DNA of 64,000 bases from Microcebus murinus (taxonomy: Eukaryota; Chordata; Mammalia; Primates; Cheirogaleidae), in assembly GCF_040939455.1 (NCBI RefSeq), contig NC_134117.1, positions 65,618,501 to 65,682,500 of the forward strand, given 5' to 3'. Each line of letters begins with the position of its first letter. The first letter of the stretch is position 1. Positions 1-11,389 of the stretch are shown here, piece after piece. The position numbers and the translations under genes are program-made. A model generated the notes under the pieces. That model ran no database searches, was not told the origin of the DNA, and saw only the letters and a program-made list of their open reading frames with translations.

Positions 1-325
1 GTACTGAGTTTCTTAGGAAGGTCCAGGTTAGATGACACTTCACACACTTTGTGAGTATTGTCACAACTCATTGCTGGAGGAATTTAGCACATCTCTTGTG
101 ACTCCATTAAGAGAGGACTCTTAAAAGCTTATACTTGGTTTCCTTCAGCCTTGCCCATGTGCCTTTCCTTTGCTTATTTTGCCTTATATCCTTTTGCCTA
201 AATAAATCTTAGCTGTAAACATGATTGTATGCTGAATCCTGCAATTTCTCCTAGTGAATCATCTAACCTGGGGATGGGTTTGGGGACCTCTCGCCAGAGG
301 TACTGATAATCCAGGTAATCTTTGT
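1..325 (+). repeat. LTR-like fragment (solo or truncated endogenous retroviral LTR)
   Basis: It contains an AATAAA-type signal within 'ttttgcctaaataaatctta', followed by 'gtgaatcatctaacctgggg' and 'ttggggacctct', the order typical of the R/U5 end of many mammalian ERV LTRs. The left edge lies outside the window. The family is not named. Confidence 0.45.
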
Positions 326-611
326 TCACTGCATGATAGTATCTTTTTTTGTTCATCATCTTTTATATTTTTATTTTTTTATTTTATTTTTTAAAAAAGT
401 GTAGGATATTTTATTTTTGCAAAGACAGATAATAAAACCAGACATATTAATAACACATCATCAAAATTAGACTTAAAATTTAGGTCATGGCTCTGTCCTG
501 TTAAAAATGTTACAAAAATACATAATTAAAATACCACCCTGCTACTCTCTCTTGGGGAGGCTTATATTCAAGTTGACAAGAAGCACCCCAACATTTACAG
601 ATATAGCTTTT

Positions 612-786
612 TTTTTTTAAAGGCAAGCATGAAAATGACATTTATTGAGGAGAGAAAGATGGATTATAGGGCAAGAGCAGGATATAGGTTTACAGAGCCT
701 GATACATATGCCACAGGTGACAATTGGACCCACTGTCGCAGCAAAGAGAAAACAAAAAGGATGCAAAAAAAAAAAAACAAAAACGC
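612..786 (-). pseudogene. Small unidentified retrocopy nested in the ATP5MG pseudogene
   Basis: The insert interrupts the pseudogene's 3' UTR. On the minus strand it runs from a T-rich 5' end through about 140 nt of unrecognised transcript-like sequence to AATAAA (646-641) and, about 20 nt later, an A-run. It is flanked by a near-perfect 14-bp repeat, cagatatagctttt at 598-611 and cagacatagctttt at 787-800 (one mismatch). Together these mark it as a 3'-end retrocopy of some mRNA or ncRNA, inserted after the ATP5MG copy. I do not recognise the parent gene. Confidence 0.65.
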
Positions 787-1545
787 CAGACATAGCTTTT
801 GTCAATAGGGTCTTTCTGGGATTTTAGCAAAAAGAAATAGTCCAAATTTTATTCTTTTTAGCTACTTGACATCATTTAACTACATCACTTTGGCACACGG
901 TATTATTAATATTACGTCTCCTACTGTAGCAAGTTAGAGTTTTCTCAAGGCTTTCCCCCCCGCTTTCTAGAAATAAAGCTTAAAGATCATATATTTCAAA
1001 TTAAAATGTTACCTTCAAATATTCATGTACCAGGCTGACATAGTCACATATATCCTTTCCAATTTCAGGCTAAACAGACTTGCATTTAGACTGTATTAAC
1101 GTATCAAAGTGAAAGACAACCCAACTTCATATCAAGAGAAATTGTGACCTTCTATGTACTGTTTGATGGAGAAAACATGGATTTTTGACATATTTTTTTC
1201 AGATAGCAGTCTGATCACACATGGTCCAAGAATACTCAGATAAGTCAAATATAATCAGATGTTAAAGACTGGTCTTCAAACATCATAGCCAATGATGCCA
1301 CACTTGCCTATGATCTATCTGACATAAAACCACATCCACACCTTAGTGGCCACCAAATCATTCAGCATGGCTTCCTTAACTGTAAGCTGTTTGTAGCTAC
1401 CAGTTTGAGCACTATTGACTATTTTTTTCAGGCTCTGAAAAGCTCTAGGGATCTCAGCAGGGGTTGGAGGAACCAGCTCAACCTTGGCGTGGTACCAAAA
1501 TGTGGCCAATCGAGGCTTCGAATAAGTCACAGAAGCTAGCATCTA

Positions 1546-1622
1546 GATGTTAGTTTCTTATTGCCACTGTCCAATAAAAGAACTAGGGCTCCTTGGAGAA
1601 ACAGCTGGTTCTATGGCTCGGC
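1546..1622. repeat. L1-derived fragment inside the ATP5MG pseudogene
   Basis: About 75 bp separates the codons for ALLNG from those for VTYSK. On the minus strand it reads 'gctgtttctccaaggagccc' and continues through 'ttttattgg', closely resembling the L1 3'-region copies on the + strand at 15850-15890 and 63745-63770. About 9 bases at its 5' side (GCCGAGCCA) are unexplained. Confidence 0.6.
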
Positions 1623-2808
1623 CGTTCAACAGCGCCGGGGCCTTCTCCGTGAGGTTACGGACAAATTGAGCCATAGTGCTAGAACGGAATGTTCGTCGCC
1701 CCAAAAGCCTTTTATATTTTTAGAACAGTTCTTTGAAGTAGCTATGGACCAGCTACTACTACCTTTTGTTTCTGACTGTGATGAATTCCAGAGAAGTTGA
1801 GTGAGTTGATACTGATAGGTTGAGAACTAGTTTACTACTTACCACTCTCAGTCTAATGCTCTTGATTTTCAGCCTTATATTAATGTCTACTCATGATAAC
1901 TGAGAATTTTTCAACTCAATAAACCTTTTTTTAAAGGATGAAATACAGCAGTTTTTTCTGATAAATATTATTATAATCAAATTGTATGTGTCCAATAGTA
2001 GGCAAAAACATTTTTTCTCTTGTGGGCACAGTGAGCCATATGCAGATGTAGTGACCAATATGAGAGCTCTCATTGAAGAGGAGTTGCAACTACAGTTTCA
2101 CTATGACTGATTTCCTAACACTGAAAAACTTAGGAAGTGATAATTTTATTTTATTATTATTTTTTTTCTTCCGGATGTGGCTGTGGAAGGAAGTGATAAT
2201 TTTAAACCATCACTTGGAGTGCCTTTGTTTTGGGGATGATTTTTATGGGAAGCCTCAAGAAGTGTTTGGACCAGAAGATCCCAGATGATCTGGCTTTATT
2301 TTTCTGTTTTATCAGCCTGGCCTTATCTTCACATAGTAGGCAAGTTTAACTCCTTATTTAAATGAAAATCTTTTTCACTTTAAAAGGTAGATTCAAGCAC
2401 TTGCTTGAATGCTTTTGACATACCAACAAGTAGTTATGCCTCATTTTTCAAGATACTAAAACATTTTATTATACATTTATTTATCTTTATTTTACTAAGA
2501 GAACAGCTGGCTATATTTGGGTTTCTTCCTTGGTGATTGATGTAGCTAGACTTTATTGAGACTTAAATGTGTGCTGAATGTTATAATATTCTTAGCAGTA
2601 GTTCACTGTGGGAATATGAGTTTCCTAGATTATTTATACTGAAATTTGGAATTTCTCTAGTCCAAAACAATAGAAGAGGAATATCAGAATATCAAATCTG
2701 GCTTGTATTTGCTTTATTTGATTTTATTTTGAATTTTAGAAGAAATAGAAAGTTAAAAATTATTCTTTAATTTTGTATGAGTGGTCTTACTGTCATTTAA
2801 CTTAGCCT

Positions 2809-3117
2809 TAGGTTTGTTTTGTTTTTTGATCTTTTTTCAGACAGACTCTCACTCCATTGCCCTGGGTAGAGTGCAGTGGCATCATCATAGCTCACTGCAG
2901 CCTAAAAATCCTGGGCTCAAGTGATTTTCCTGCTTCAGCTTCCTGAGTAACTGGGACTACAGGTGCTTGCCATGACACCCGGCTAATTTTTTTATTTTAG
3001 TAGAGGTGGGGTCTCACTCTTGTTTAGGCTGGTCCTGAGCTCCAGAGCTCAAGCAATCTGCCAGCCTTGGTCTCTCAGAGTGCTAGGATTACAAGCGTGA
3101 GTCACTTTGCCTGACTT
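2809..3117 (-). repeat. Alu (older, diverged)
   Basis: Reverse-oriented dimeric Alu. It starts with a T-rich tail and 'agacagactctcactc', and ends 'gagtcactttgcctg'. The flanking short repeat acttagcct at 2800-2808 and 3114-3122 is compatible with a TSD. It lacks the strepsirrhine spacer, so it is an old copy. Confidence 0.85.
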
Positions 3118-3473
3118 AGCCTGGGTTTATTTTACTTTAAGGAAGAGACCAGAGATGCTTTAATCTCTATAATGTGTATTTATATATATTATATCAGAGA
3201 TGGTGGCAACGTGTCTCCATTCTGCTAGTTTTCCCTCCGTTTAACAGTCTTTCGTACTACTGTCAGACTGTTTTCAGTAAACTCTGGTGAGATCATGTTG
3301 CTGCTGCTTTAAATCTGTATCCATGTTCAGGGGCCCTCTATCATACTGCTATTGTTTTGCCTATATCCCCATGCAAAGGCTGTTTGAGATTATTTACATT
3401 TCTCTAAGTGCTCCCATCCATTCACTCTGTAGGGCTATATTCAGACTTTTTTTCCCTCTTCCTGCCTGCTAAG

Positions 3474-3713
3474 GGAGACCAGCCTGAACAAGAGCAAGAC
3501 TGTGTCTCTACTGAAAATAGAAAAAAATTAGCTGGGTATGGTAGCATGTGCCTGTAGTCCCAGCTGCATAGGAGGCTGAGGCAGGAGGATCACTTGAGCC
3601 CAGGAATTTGAGATTGCTGTGAGCTGTGATAACTCCACTGCACTCTTGTACTCAAGCCAGGGTGACAGTGTGAGACTCTGTCTCAAAAAAAAAAAAGAAA
3701 GAAAAAAAAAAGA
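3474..3713 (+). repeat. 5'-truncated Alu
   Basis: Forward Alu starting inside the left monomer (gagaccagcctgaacaagag), with 'attagctgggtatgg', 'gggtgacagtgtgagactct' and a mixed A-rich tail. Confidence 0.85.
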
Positions 3714-3817
3714 ACTTGTCCTTTAACCTAAAAGAATCTCAAAGCATCCAGATTGCTTTTGTTGTTGTTTTTGTAATCAGACTCAGACTTAATGAAAAAC
3801 ACATTTATAAATCTGTT

Positions 3818-4310
3818 GGTGTATTAGTATTCTCTCATTGCTGTACCAAATCACCACAAATTTAATAGCTTAAAGCATTTGTTATCTTACCATTTTGGAG
3901 CTCAGAAGTCCAAAATGAGTCTCACTGAACTAAAATTAAGGTAGGTAAGGCTGTGTTGCATTTGGATGCTCTATGGAAAAATCTATTTCCTTACCCTTTC
4001 TGGCTTCTACAGGGTGCCAGCATTCCTTGGCTCCTAAGCCATTGCCATCTTCAAAGCCAGCAATGGCAGGTTAGATCTCATATCACATCAACTTGATTTT
4101 CCTTCTGTCTCCCTCTTCCACTTAAAGACTCTGTTGATGATATTGGCCTACCTAGATATTCCAGTATACTATCCCTATTTTAAGGTCAACTGGTTAACAA
4201 CCTTAATTTCAACTGCAACTTTAATTCCTCTTTTCCATGTACCCTAACATACCCATAGGTTCTAGGGATTAAGATCTAGACATCTTCAAAGAACTTCCTG
4301 TCTAACACAA
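3818..4310. repeat. Old mammalian interspersed repeat, copy 1
   Basis: It shares a long ordered series of motifs with 12353-12790: 'ctgtaccaaatcaccacaaa', 'cagaagtccaaaatgag', 'tattttaaggtcaactgg', 'caaccttaatttc' and 'gtaccctaacatacccat'. Both copies have the same orientation. I recognise it as a widespread mammalian repeat but will not name the family. Confidence 0.6.
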
Positions 4311-4319
4311 CTGAAGACA

Positions 4320-5130
4320 TACTTCCCAAAATTTAAAAAAAAATAGTACTACCATTAACTAAAATAATTATCCTTTGAGCTCAACATATTTAGCTCTAAG
4401 TTATGAATATGATTTTAAAATAGTAAATTCTAAGCACAGTTTAATCAAACTCGTTTTTCAGTTTAAGATAATCTAAACTGGTGGCATAATTATTCTTCAA
4501 GTGGCCTTTACTAATGATTATTAGTGCTATAGCTAATCATAGGTTTTAGTATTTGGAGATTTAAAAATATTTTTACTCTTAATATTTGATGTTTTATAAT
4601 AACTGGAAATAACATGTTTCAGTGTGTACATGTGTGTGCATTCATATTTTCTATAAATTAACATGGGATTTAAAGACTCCTTCTTAAGAAATGTAGTTAA
4701 GAGTTAATAGGATGGCGAAGACATTGTCTTGGTCAGATTTTAGATGTTTTTTCCTCTTTTAATGTAAGATATTATGCATACAACTATACAACCAGCCCAG
4801 GATGCATTTTTTACTAGAGTAGCAGTAGTGTGCTACTGCTAGTTACTGAGAAATTTATGTGAAGAGATAGTTGCTACCTCAGCAGAAACTTATGATCCAA
4901 ATTAAAAGAGGAGACATACTTAATTCTGACCATTATGGAAGAGTCCTTGTGTATTTCTAATTAATAACATATGTTAAACCATTAAGAATTCAAAGTTTGG
5001 GAAGGTTTTATGGTCAGTACTTCAGGGAAGGCTTCTTTATGAGTTTAAAATGGAAGGAAAAGGTTTTTTGTTTTGATTTGTTTTGCATTTGTTTAATTTC
5101 TATCTCATTTTTCTCTGACATACATTAACA
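4320..5130. other. Intronic stretch with no recognised feature
   Basis: AT-rich sequence with short unrelated ORFs only. I see no exon with credible splice sites, no RNA gene and no confident repeat. Confidence 0.4.
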
Positions 5131-5132
5131 AG

Positions 5133-5302
5133 GACCAGCAGGTTTTATTGGAACAACAGCCCATGTCCTTTAATTTATGTATAGTCTATGGTTGTTTTCA
5201 TGCTATTGTGGAATGATTGAGTAGTTGGCAACAGGGACTACATGCCCACAAACCTAAAATATTTACTGTCTGATCTTTAAGAAAAAGTTTGCCTACTCCT
5301 AC
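5133..5302 (-). mobile_element. MER5A-like hAT-Charlie remnant
   Basis: The run 'ggttttattggaacaacagc', 'ctatggttgttttcatgcta', 'gagtagttggcaacaggga', 'aaaatatttactgtctgatc' and 'aaaaagtttgcctactcc' follows the order of the short non-autonomous DNA transposon MER5A, as I remember it. It is old and diverged. Confidence 0.65.
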
Positions 5303-5384
5303 ATTAGAACATTGCAGATAATTTTAAAGATTCAGAAGTCAGCTTTTCCAAACAAATATAAGTCTGTCAAGTTTTTAGGCATTT

Positions 5385-5420
5385 CATTTTTTTCCTTTTA
5401 GTCATTTTTTTCCTTTTAGT
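5385..5420 (+). repeat. Perfect 18-bp tandem duplication
   Basis: The 18-bp unit cattttttttccttttagt-like block (positions 5385-5402) is repeated exactly at 5403-5420, with a 4-bp start of a third copy. Each unit resembles a polypyrimidine tract plus AG, but no coding frame follows, so I do not read it as a splice site. Confidence 0.8.
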
Positions 5421-5454
5421 CATTCCCAGTATGATTCTTCTGGCTCCAGCAAAA

Positions 5455-6120
5455 GGTATTCATCAATCCATTCAACACATCTGAGTGTATATTATGTTCA
5501 AAGCACTGAGGATCCAGTGATTGAGACAGTTACAGGTTCTATTCTAGTGGTGTTTATATTCTAATGGTGGGGACAGATACATTTGAAATATTTAGCTAAC
5601 TTATCAACTAAGTATCTTCAGTTGATGACCAAGGAAGCACTAGAGAGAATTGCAAAGTGTGAAAAGGTATTACTGGAAGACCTGGTCTAGTGTGGGTGTT
5701 AGGTAAGGCCTTTTCAGGAAATTATATTTAGGCCAAGTTAGTTCAGGGTTAAACTAGGTTAAAAAGGGTGTATGTAATTGGAAAAATGTTGTGTGTTTTA
5801 GGAAAGGGCAAGAAGGATTGTGGAGAATTTGAGGAACTATATGAAGACCAGGATAGTCTTGACTCGGAGGGATGGCAGGAAAAGGAAGCTGTCAGTACTG
5901 AGCTTGTACAGAGCTCAAAGGATTTGGATCTTTGTCCTCACAATTGTAGGGGAGCTATTGGAAGATTTTAAACTACAAAGTGAAATAATATGATTTACAT
6001 TTTTATGAATCTCTGCATGAAGATTGAATTAGAGGGAAACTAGACAGGATGCTGGAAGCTACTGCTAAGGGAGAGGGAGGTAGTGGCTTATGCTAAGGTG
6101 GTGGCAAAGTGGAGATCTAG
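5455..6120. repeat. L2-like remnant
   Basis: 'tgttcaaagcactgaggatc' and 'ttatattctaatggtgggga' follow the pattern of the L2 3' region. The downstream part to about 6120 (aggaaattatatttaggcca onwards) is compatible but weaker. Confidence 0.5.
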
Positions 6121-6187
6121 AGGGGTGGGTAGTTTTGAAAACAGGTATAGGGATACAACTGACCAAATTTCATTATTGATTGACCGT

Positions 6188-6197
6188 GGGGGGGGGG
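6188..6197 (+). repeat. Run of 10 G
   Basis: Mononucleotide run inside otherwise AT-rich intron. Its length is likely polymorphic or prone to assembly error. Confidence 0.9.
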
Positions 6198-6784
6198 AAA
6201 CGTCACCTTCTCACTTTTAGAATTTATAACTAGTATTTCTGCTTCCATTCATTTTGCCAAATTATCTTATTGCCAGTTTGACTTGTTACTTTCCTGTTGA
6301 TTTTTCCATTCCTTGTAATGTTAAATTTAAACTTTGACTTCTCTGCATGATCTTTCCTCATTTTTTTTTCCTGTCTTTCTAGTCACTTTGAATCTCTAGT
6401 TTCTATTACATGTCTTGAATATAGTTATTTATTACCTTTGTCATCATTCCTATAGGCATCTATTAATGGCACTAAGTAAAGACTCAATAAATACTTGTGG
6501 AAATGTATGCCATGATGACATATGATAAATACTGCCTTTTAATTCAAAATAAATCCAAACTTAAGCTCCAGGTACTGTTTTAATACTGTTCACCAATTTT
6601 CCATACACATTATGACATACCTATTTACAAAGTAAGTTTCTAAGGTATCACGTGTCATAATAGCAAGCCGCAAGTCACTAAAAGTGTAATGCTAGCAAAG
6701 ATGTGATAGTGGAGTGACAGCTTACGGAAAGTTGAGTCTGTCCTAATATAGGTAAATGGAATTCTCAAACGGCTATTGATACTT

Positions 6785-6890
6785 TTTGCTATGCTGTGAC
6801 ACAGAATCACAGAACTTGAAAAAACAGAAGGGATCTACTCCAGTTGTTACAGATGAGGGGGACAGAATGAGATGAGGAAACTAAATTTTT
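6785..6890. repeat. MIR-like fragment
   Basis: 'gttacagatgagggggacag' followed by 'gatgaggaaactaaa' resembles the MIR core and 3' region. Short and diverged. Confidence 0.4.
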
Positions 6891-7010
6891 CTCAACAGAT
6901 TTTTAAATGTATAATTATATATATATTATGAACATGGATTCTTATCCTATTAATATAACTTCTATGTTTGGAAAAAGGTTTATATTTATGAAATATGTTA
7001 TGACCCTTTA

Positions 7011-7340
7011 TTCTATTTATTTATTTATTTTGAGACAAAGTCTCACTTTGTTGCCTGGGCTAGAGTACCGTGGTGTCAGCCTAGCTCACAGCAGCTCAAA
7101 CTCCTGGGCTCAAGCAATCCTTCTGCCTCAGCCTCCCGAGTAGCTGGGACTACAGGCATGTGCCACCAGTCCCAGCTAATTTTTTCTATATATTTTTAGC
7201 TGGCCAATTAATTTCTTTCTATTTTAGTAGTGACTGGGTCTCCCTCTTGCACAGGCTGGTCTCAAGCTCCTGAGCTCAAATGATCCACCTCGGGCTCCCA
7301 GAGTGCTAGGATTATAGGCGTGAGCCACCACGCCCGGCCA
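7011..7340 (-). repeat. Strepsirrhine-type Alu with 14-bp TSD
   Basis: Reverse Alu (tttattttgagacaaagtct to cacgcccggcc) with the lineage spacer 'ggccaattaatttctttcta'. A perfect 14-bp TSD, gttatgaccctttA-type, lies at 6997-7010 and 7341-7354. Confidence 0.95.
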
Positions 7341-7424
7341 GTTATGACCCTTTAAACATAATTATATTTTTTATTCAATTATAATGTTTCTTAGATTAAG
7401 TATATTGCAATATGAAGTTCAATC

Positions 7425-8270
7425 CAATAATTATTTCTTGAACTTCTGCTCAAATATGTCCCAGGCATACTGTTTTTTTTTTTTTTTTTTTTTTTTGAGA
7501 CAGAGTCTCACTTTGTTGCCCAGGCTAGAGTGAGTGCCGTGGCGTCAGCCTGGCTCACAGCAACCTCAATCTCCGGGGCTCCTACTGCCTCAGCCTCCCG
7601 AGTAGCTGGGACTACAGGCATGCGCCACCATGCCCAGCTAATTTTTTGTATATATATTTTTAGTTGGTCAATTAATTTATTTCTATTTTTGGTAGAGACG
7701 GGGTCTCGCTCAGGCTGGTTTTGAACTCCTGACCTTGAGCAATCCGCCCGCCTCGGCCTCCCAAAGTGCTAGGATTACAGGCGTGAGCCACCGCGCCCGG
7801 CCAGGCATACTGTTAAGTTCTGAGGATACTGAGATGGATAAGGCTGTCTTTATTCTTAATGAGTTCAAAGTCTTGTATGAGAGGCAGCTAAATTATAAAC
7901 AGATGATTGTAGTGTAGATTTATAAGTGTTACATGCTATAGTTAGTGTGCATGTAGCCTTGAAATAGCACAGAAGGATGGTTTAACTTTGTGTCTGTTCA
8001 GAAGGTTTTGAAGAGGACATAACATCTGAGCTGAATTTTGAAGAATGAATACAGATTTGACCAACTGGCCAAGGAAGTGAGAGGGTGAGCATTTTAGGTA
8101 TAGGAAATAACAGCATGTACAGTGGCATGAGGGTATCACAAAATTATGATGTGTGGGAGGAGTATCAACATTCCTAAGAGTAAGGTGTAAGATGGAGAGT
8201 AGTTGGAGACTACCCTAGGGCAATAAGAAGGCAGAGAAGAAGGAAAATCTAGGATCTCAAACTGAAAGGA
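7425..8270. repeat. L2 remnant interrupted by an Alu
   Basis: The flanks of the Alu at 7475-7802 read continuously as an L2-like 3' region ('gttctgaggatactgaga', 'ctgagctgaattttgaagaa', 'aacagcatgtacagtggcat'). Confidence 0.55.
7475..7802 (-). repeat. Strepsirrhine-type Alu with TSD, inside L2
   Basis: Reverse Alu beginning with a long T tail and ending 'ccaccgcgcccggcc'. The 12-bp repeat aggcatactgtt at 7463-7474 and 7803-7814 is the TSD. The sequence on both sides is the same L2 remnant. Confidence 0.95.
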
Positions 8271-8279
8271 CAAATGATA

Positions 8280-9200
8280 ATTATAGATTAAATTTTAAAA
8301 TATTAATAGCATAAGAGATATAGTATTAAATGTCAATATTTCCATTTCCAATCTTAAAAGTAATTTGTTAATAAAAAGTAATATTTTCACCACTGTGTTT
8401 CCTTTACCTAGCATAGTACCTGATGCATAGAGTAGATACATAATTAGTAATATTTATGGAGAAAATATTGAATTCTGTGAGTTGGATCAGATAGGTGTCA
8501 CAAACTTGTTATATAGTTAGTGGGAACACTGAAGCTGAGAAATTAAATGTCTTTCACTAATTGGACGAGTTTTAAGAGTTGAAGTTACTATTCTAGCCTG
8601 AGTAAGTAATTAAACACTTTTAGTTCAGGCTATTCTGTTTTATTGTCCTGTGGTAGTTAAACTTCCTGCCTTCAGGCTGTGCATCTTTTAGTGGCATTTA
8701 GGTGATAATTCTCTAATCTTTTATCCCTTTCCTGATTTTAGGAGTCAGGCCACCTGTGTATTTGCAGAAGCTGCCAGCATGGTAGCTCAAGTTGGGTTGC
8801 ATGATATGTATATGATGAAGTAAAAAATAGCAGGAGAATAATAGACCAAATTTCAGCCTAGGCTGTGTAATTAGTTTCTCATATTATAACCTGTAGTGTT
8901 CTTCCTTTGTGAGAGGTTGCATCATGTGTTTTGAGACTTTTCCCTAGTTCTGAAATTCTAATTTTTTTCTTTTTTCTGGGATTTGACTTACTCTGTCTCT
9001 TTCTTTTAGTGCTAGAAGAAATGGGACATTTGTTTTAAAAATATATTCCTCTGCTTGAAAAAATTTAATTTCCTAAATTATACCTGTTTATTTTCGAAGC
9101 TTCCTTTATTAGTGCTTAATAGGCTTTCTCATTAACCTGAGGGTGGCAAGTAAGAACTATTTTCCTGCCCAAAAGGTGGGATATATGCTTTAGCTTTATT
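8280..9200. other. Intronic stretch with no recognised feature
   Basis: AT-rich, with no credible exon, RNA gene or confident repeat. 8460-8660 has weak MIR-like character (aactgaagctgagaaatt pattern) that I do not annotate. Confidence 0.35.
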
Positions 9201-9873
9201 TGCTTTTTAGCTTTTTATTTTGAACTAATTTTAGAGTTACAGAGAAACTTAAAAAAATAGAGTTCTTGCATACCTTTCCTTCATTGTCTCCTAATTTTAA
9301 CATGTTGTATGACCATAGTATAATGGTCAAAACCAGGAAATTAAGTTTGACATAATACTAACTAATCTTCAGACATTGTTTCAATTTTGCCAGTTTTCCT
9401 ACTAATGTTTTTTTTGTCTGGTCTAGAATCCAATCCATGTTGCATTTGATTGTCCTATCTCCTTAGCCCTTCCAATCTGTGATATTCTCAGTCTTTCTTG
9501 TTCTTTCATAATCTTGATACTTTGAGAACTGACCCATTGTTTTGTAGAAGGATCTTCAGCATGGGTTTGTATAAATGTTTTTTCATGATGAGATTGTGAT
9601 TATGCATTTTGACAAGAATGCCATAGAGATGATATTGTATGTACCATTTTCAGTACATCACATGAGGAAATACATGATTTTGGTTTGTATTATTACTGAT
9701 GATGTTAACTTTGTTCACTTGATTAAGGTGGTATCTATCTGCCAGATTTTTCTAATGCAAAGTTACTGTTTTTCCCTTTATAATAAGAGTCTGTGGGCAG
9801 ATCCTTAGAGACTGTGCATACATTTTATTTCTTAACAATTTTACCCATTAATTTTAGCATCTATTGATTCTTT

Positions 9874-10201
9874 TTTTTTTTTTTTTGAGACAGAATCTCA
9901 CTTTGTTGCCCAGGCTAGAGTGAGTGCCATGGAGTCAGCCTAGCTCACAGCAACCTCAAACTCCTGGGCTCAAGCAATCCTCCTGCCTCAGCCTCCCTAG
10001 TAGCTAGGACTACAGGCATGCGCCACCGTGCCCAGCTAATTTTTTGTATATATGTTTTTAGTTGGTCAATTAATTTCTTTCTGTTTTTAGTAGAGACAGG
10101 GTCTCGCTCAGGCTGGTTTCAAACTCCTGACCTCAAGCAATCCACCCGCCTCGGCCTCCCAGAGTGCTAGGATTACAGGCATGAGCCACCGCGCCCGGCC
10201 T
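9874..10201 (-). repeat. Strepsirrhine-type Alu inserted in L1
   Basis: Reverse Alu with T tail, the lineage spacer and the terminus 'accgcgcccggcc'. TSD tattgattcttt at 9862-9873 and 10202-10213. Confidence 0.95.
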
Positions 10202-10824
10202 TATTGATTCTTTATTAGTTGGAATTCTGCAAGGAAGAGCTGTGCCCTTTTTCTGTCTGTCTAAAATGATTTATATCATTATGGGCTCATGGTTATTTAC
10301 TTTGTTTTATGTGTATAGTCCATGATTGTTATTTATTTTGTTGCTCACATTGTTCCAAATTTGGCTGTTGGGAGTGCCTGCAGGTTGGCTCCTGTGCCTT
10401 TCTGGTGTGCCCCATTATTTTTGAGCACCTCCTTATTTTCTGCCACCACAAGAGAATACAGACTCATCTTGTATTTTCCCTGCCTCAGCGCTCAAATCGT
10501 CATTTCTCCAAGGAAGAATTTTACTGGAGAATGAGATTTAGAAACAAAATCCGGGGCTAGGTGTACTTGTTGCTACTGGGGTGTAATTGTTTTTAGGCAT
10601 CATGGTAGACAGAGCTGCGAATTGCATGTATACACACACATCTATATTTATTTCTGTATCCATCTGTATATTAAAAACCAAGAGTTCATACTGGTGCCTT
10701 CAACTACAACTCAATACCACAGTGTTCATTGTAGCCTTTCTTCTTTCCTTATTTTTAACCCTTTTCTCAGAAAGTGAGAAACCTGGCTCTTATTAACCAC
10801 AGTATTTTTAATGTTGTTCAATCC

Positions 10825-10960
10825 TGTGTGTATGTGTGTGTGTGTGTATGGATTATAGTGTGTGTGTGTATATATATAGTGTATGTATTTATAGTGTGTA
10901 TATATATATTGTGTATATGTATAGGATGTATATATTAGGATTATGGTATATAATATGTAT
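10825..10960 (+). repeat. Compound TG/TA-rich simple repeat
   Basis: Short (TG)n and (TA)n blocks alternate ('tgtgtgtgtgtgtgta', 'gtgtatatatatagtgta'). Alternating purine-pyrimidine sequence; no gene. Confidence 0.85.
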
Positions 10961-11389
10961 ACACAGTTTCAGAATTGCTAACCTATACTCAAGGAAAATA
11001 AACTTACTCACTTATAATATTTACCATTCTTCTTAAACTTTAGCCTTACAGCATGCAGTGTAGGTACTGATTTCCAAGTTTATTTATGTTAGTTCTTTTT
11101 GTTTTCATTTCCCTCAGTGTAGTTGCATTATTCATTTGTAATATGGTTAGGTTCATTTGCTACTGTTTGTATTTCATTTTGGGTTCCCCCGACATCGTGG
11201 TTCATTTTAAGAATCTGTTTACTTCACATCACTTCATAGAGACTTTCATTCTATTTTGTAGATGTCCATTGTTTAGTTACTCTCCTGACAGCATTAAGAT
11301 TATTTTCACTATTTTGCAATTATAAACTGCTACAGTGACTATCCTAGTGCATATTTGTTTTCATTATTTACATAAAGAAATGCTTCTGT

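Larger units (their letters stand above)
374..1708 (-). pseudogene. ATP5MG: Processed pseudogene of ATP5MG (ATP synthase subunit g)
   Basis: On the minus strand the start codon is at 1674-1672, followed by MAQFVRN. After an insertion the reading resumes with VTYSKPRLATFW and VELVPPTPAEIPRAFQSLKK, which is mitochondrial F1Fo-ATP synthase subunit g. There are no introns. The frame breaks near the C-terminus: MWFYV is followed by Arg and a stop because bases are lost where the family continues. The 3' UTR-like sequence runs to a polyadenylation signal (AATAAA on the minus strand, 415-410) and an A-rich tail (about 398-374). A perfect 14-bp direct repeat, cttttatattttta, flanks it at 360-373 and 1709-1722: the hallmark of L1-mediated retrotransposition. 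It carries two internal insertions, listed separately. It is not expected to be functional. Confidence 0.93.

Noticed and set aside
1561..1800. 79-codon + ORF across the ATP5MG pseudogene start
   Set aside because: Antisense shadow of the pseudogene and its L1 insert.
5385..5420. Duplicated polypyrimidine-AG motif as a possible acceptor of an extra exon
   Set aside because: No open frame in phase with the gene and no good donor follows within a plausible exon length.
7530..7917. Ser/Ala-rich ORFs with SWDYR or RVAGTTG motifs here and elsewhere
   Set aside because: These are standard translations of reverse-oriented Alus, not genes.
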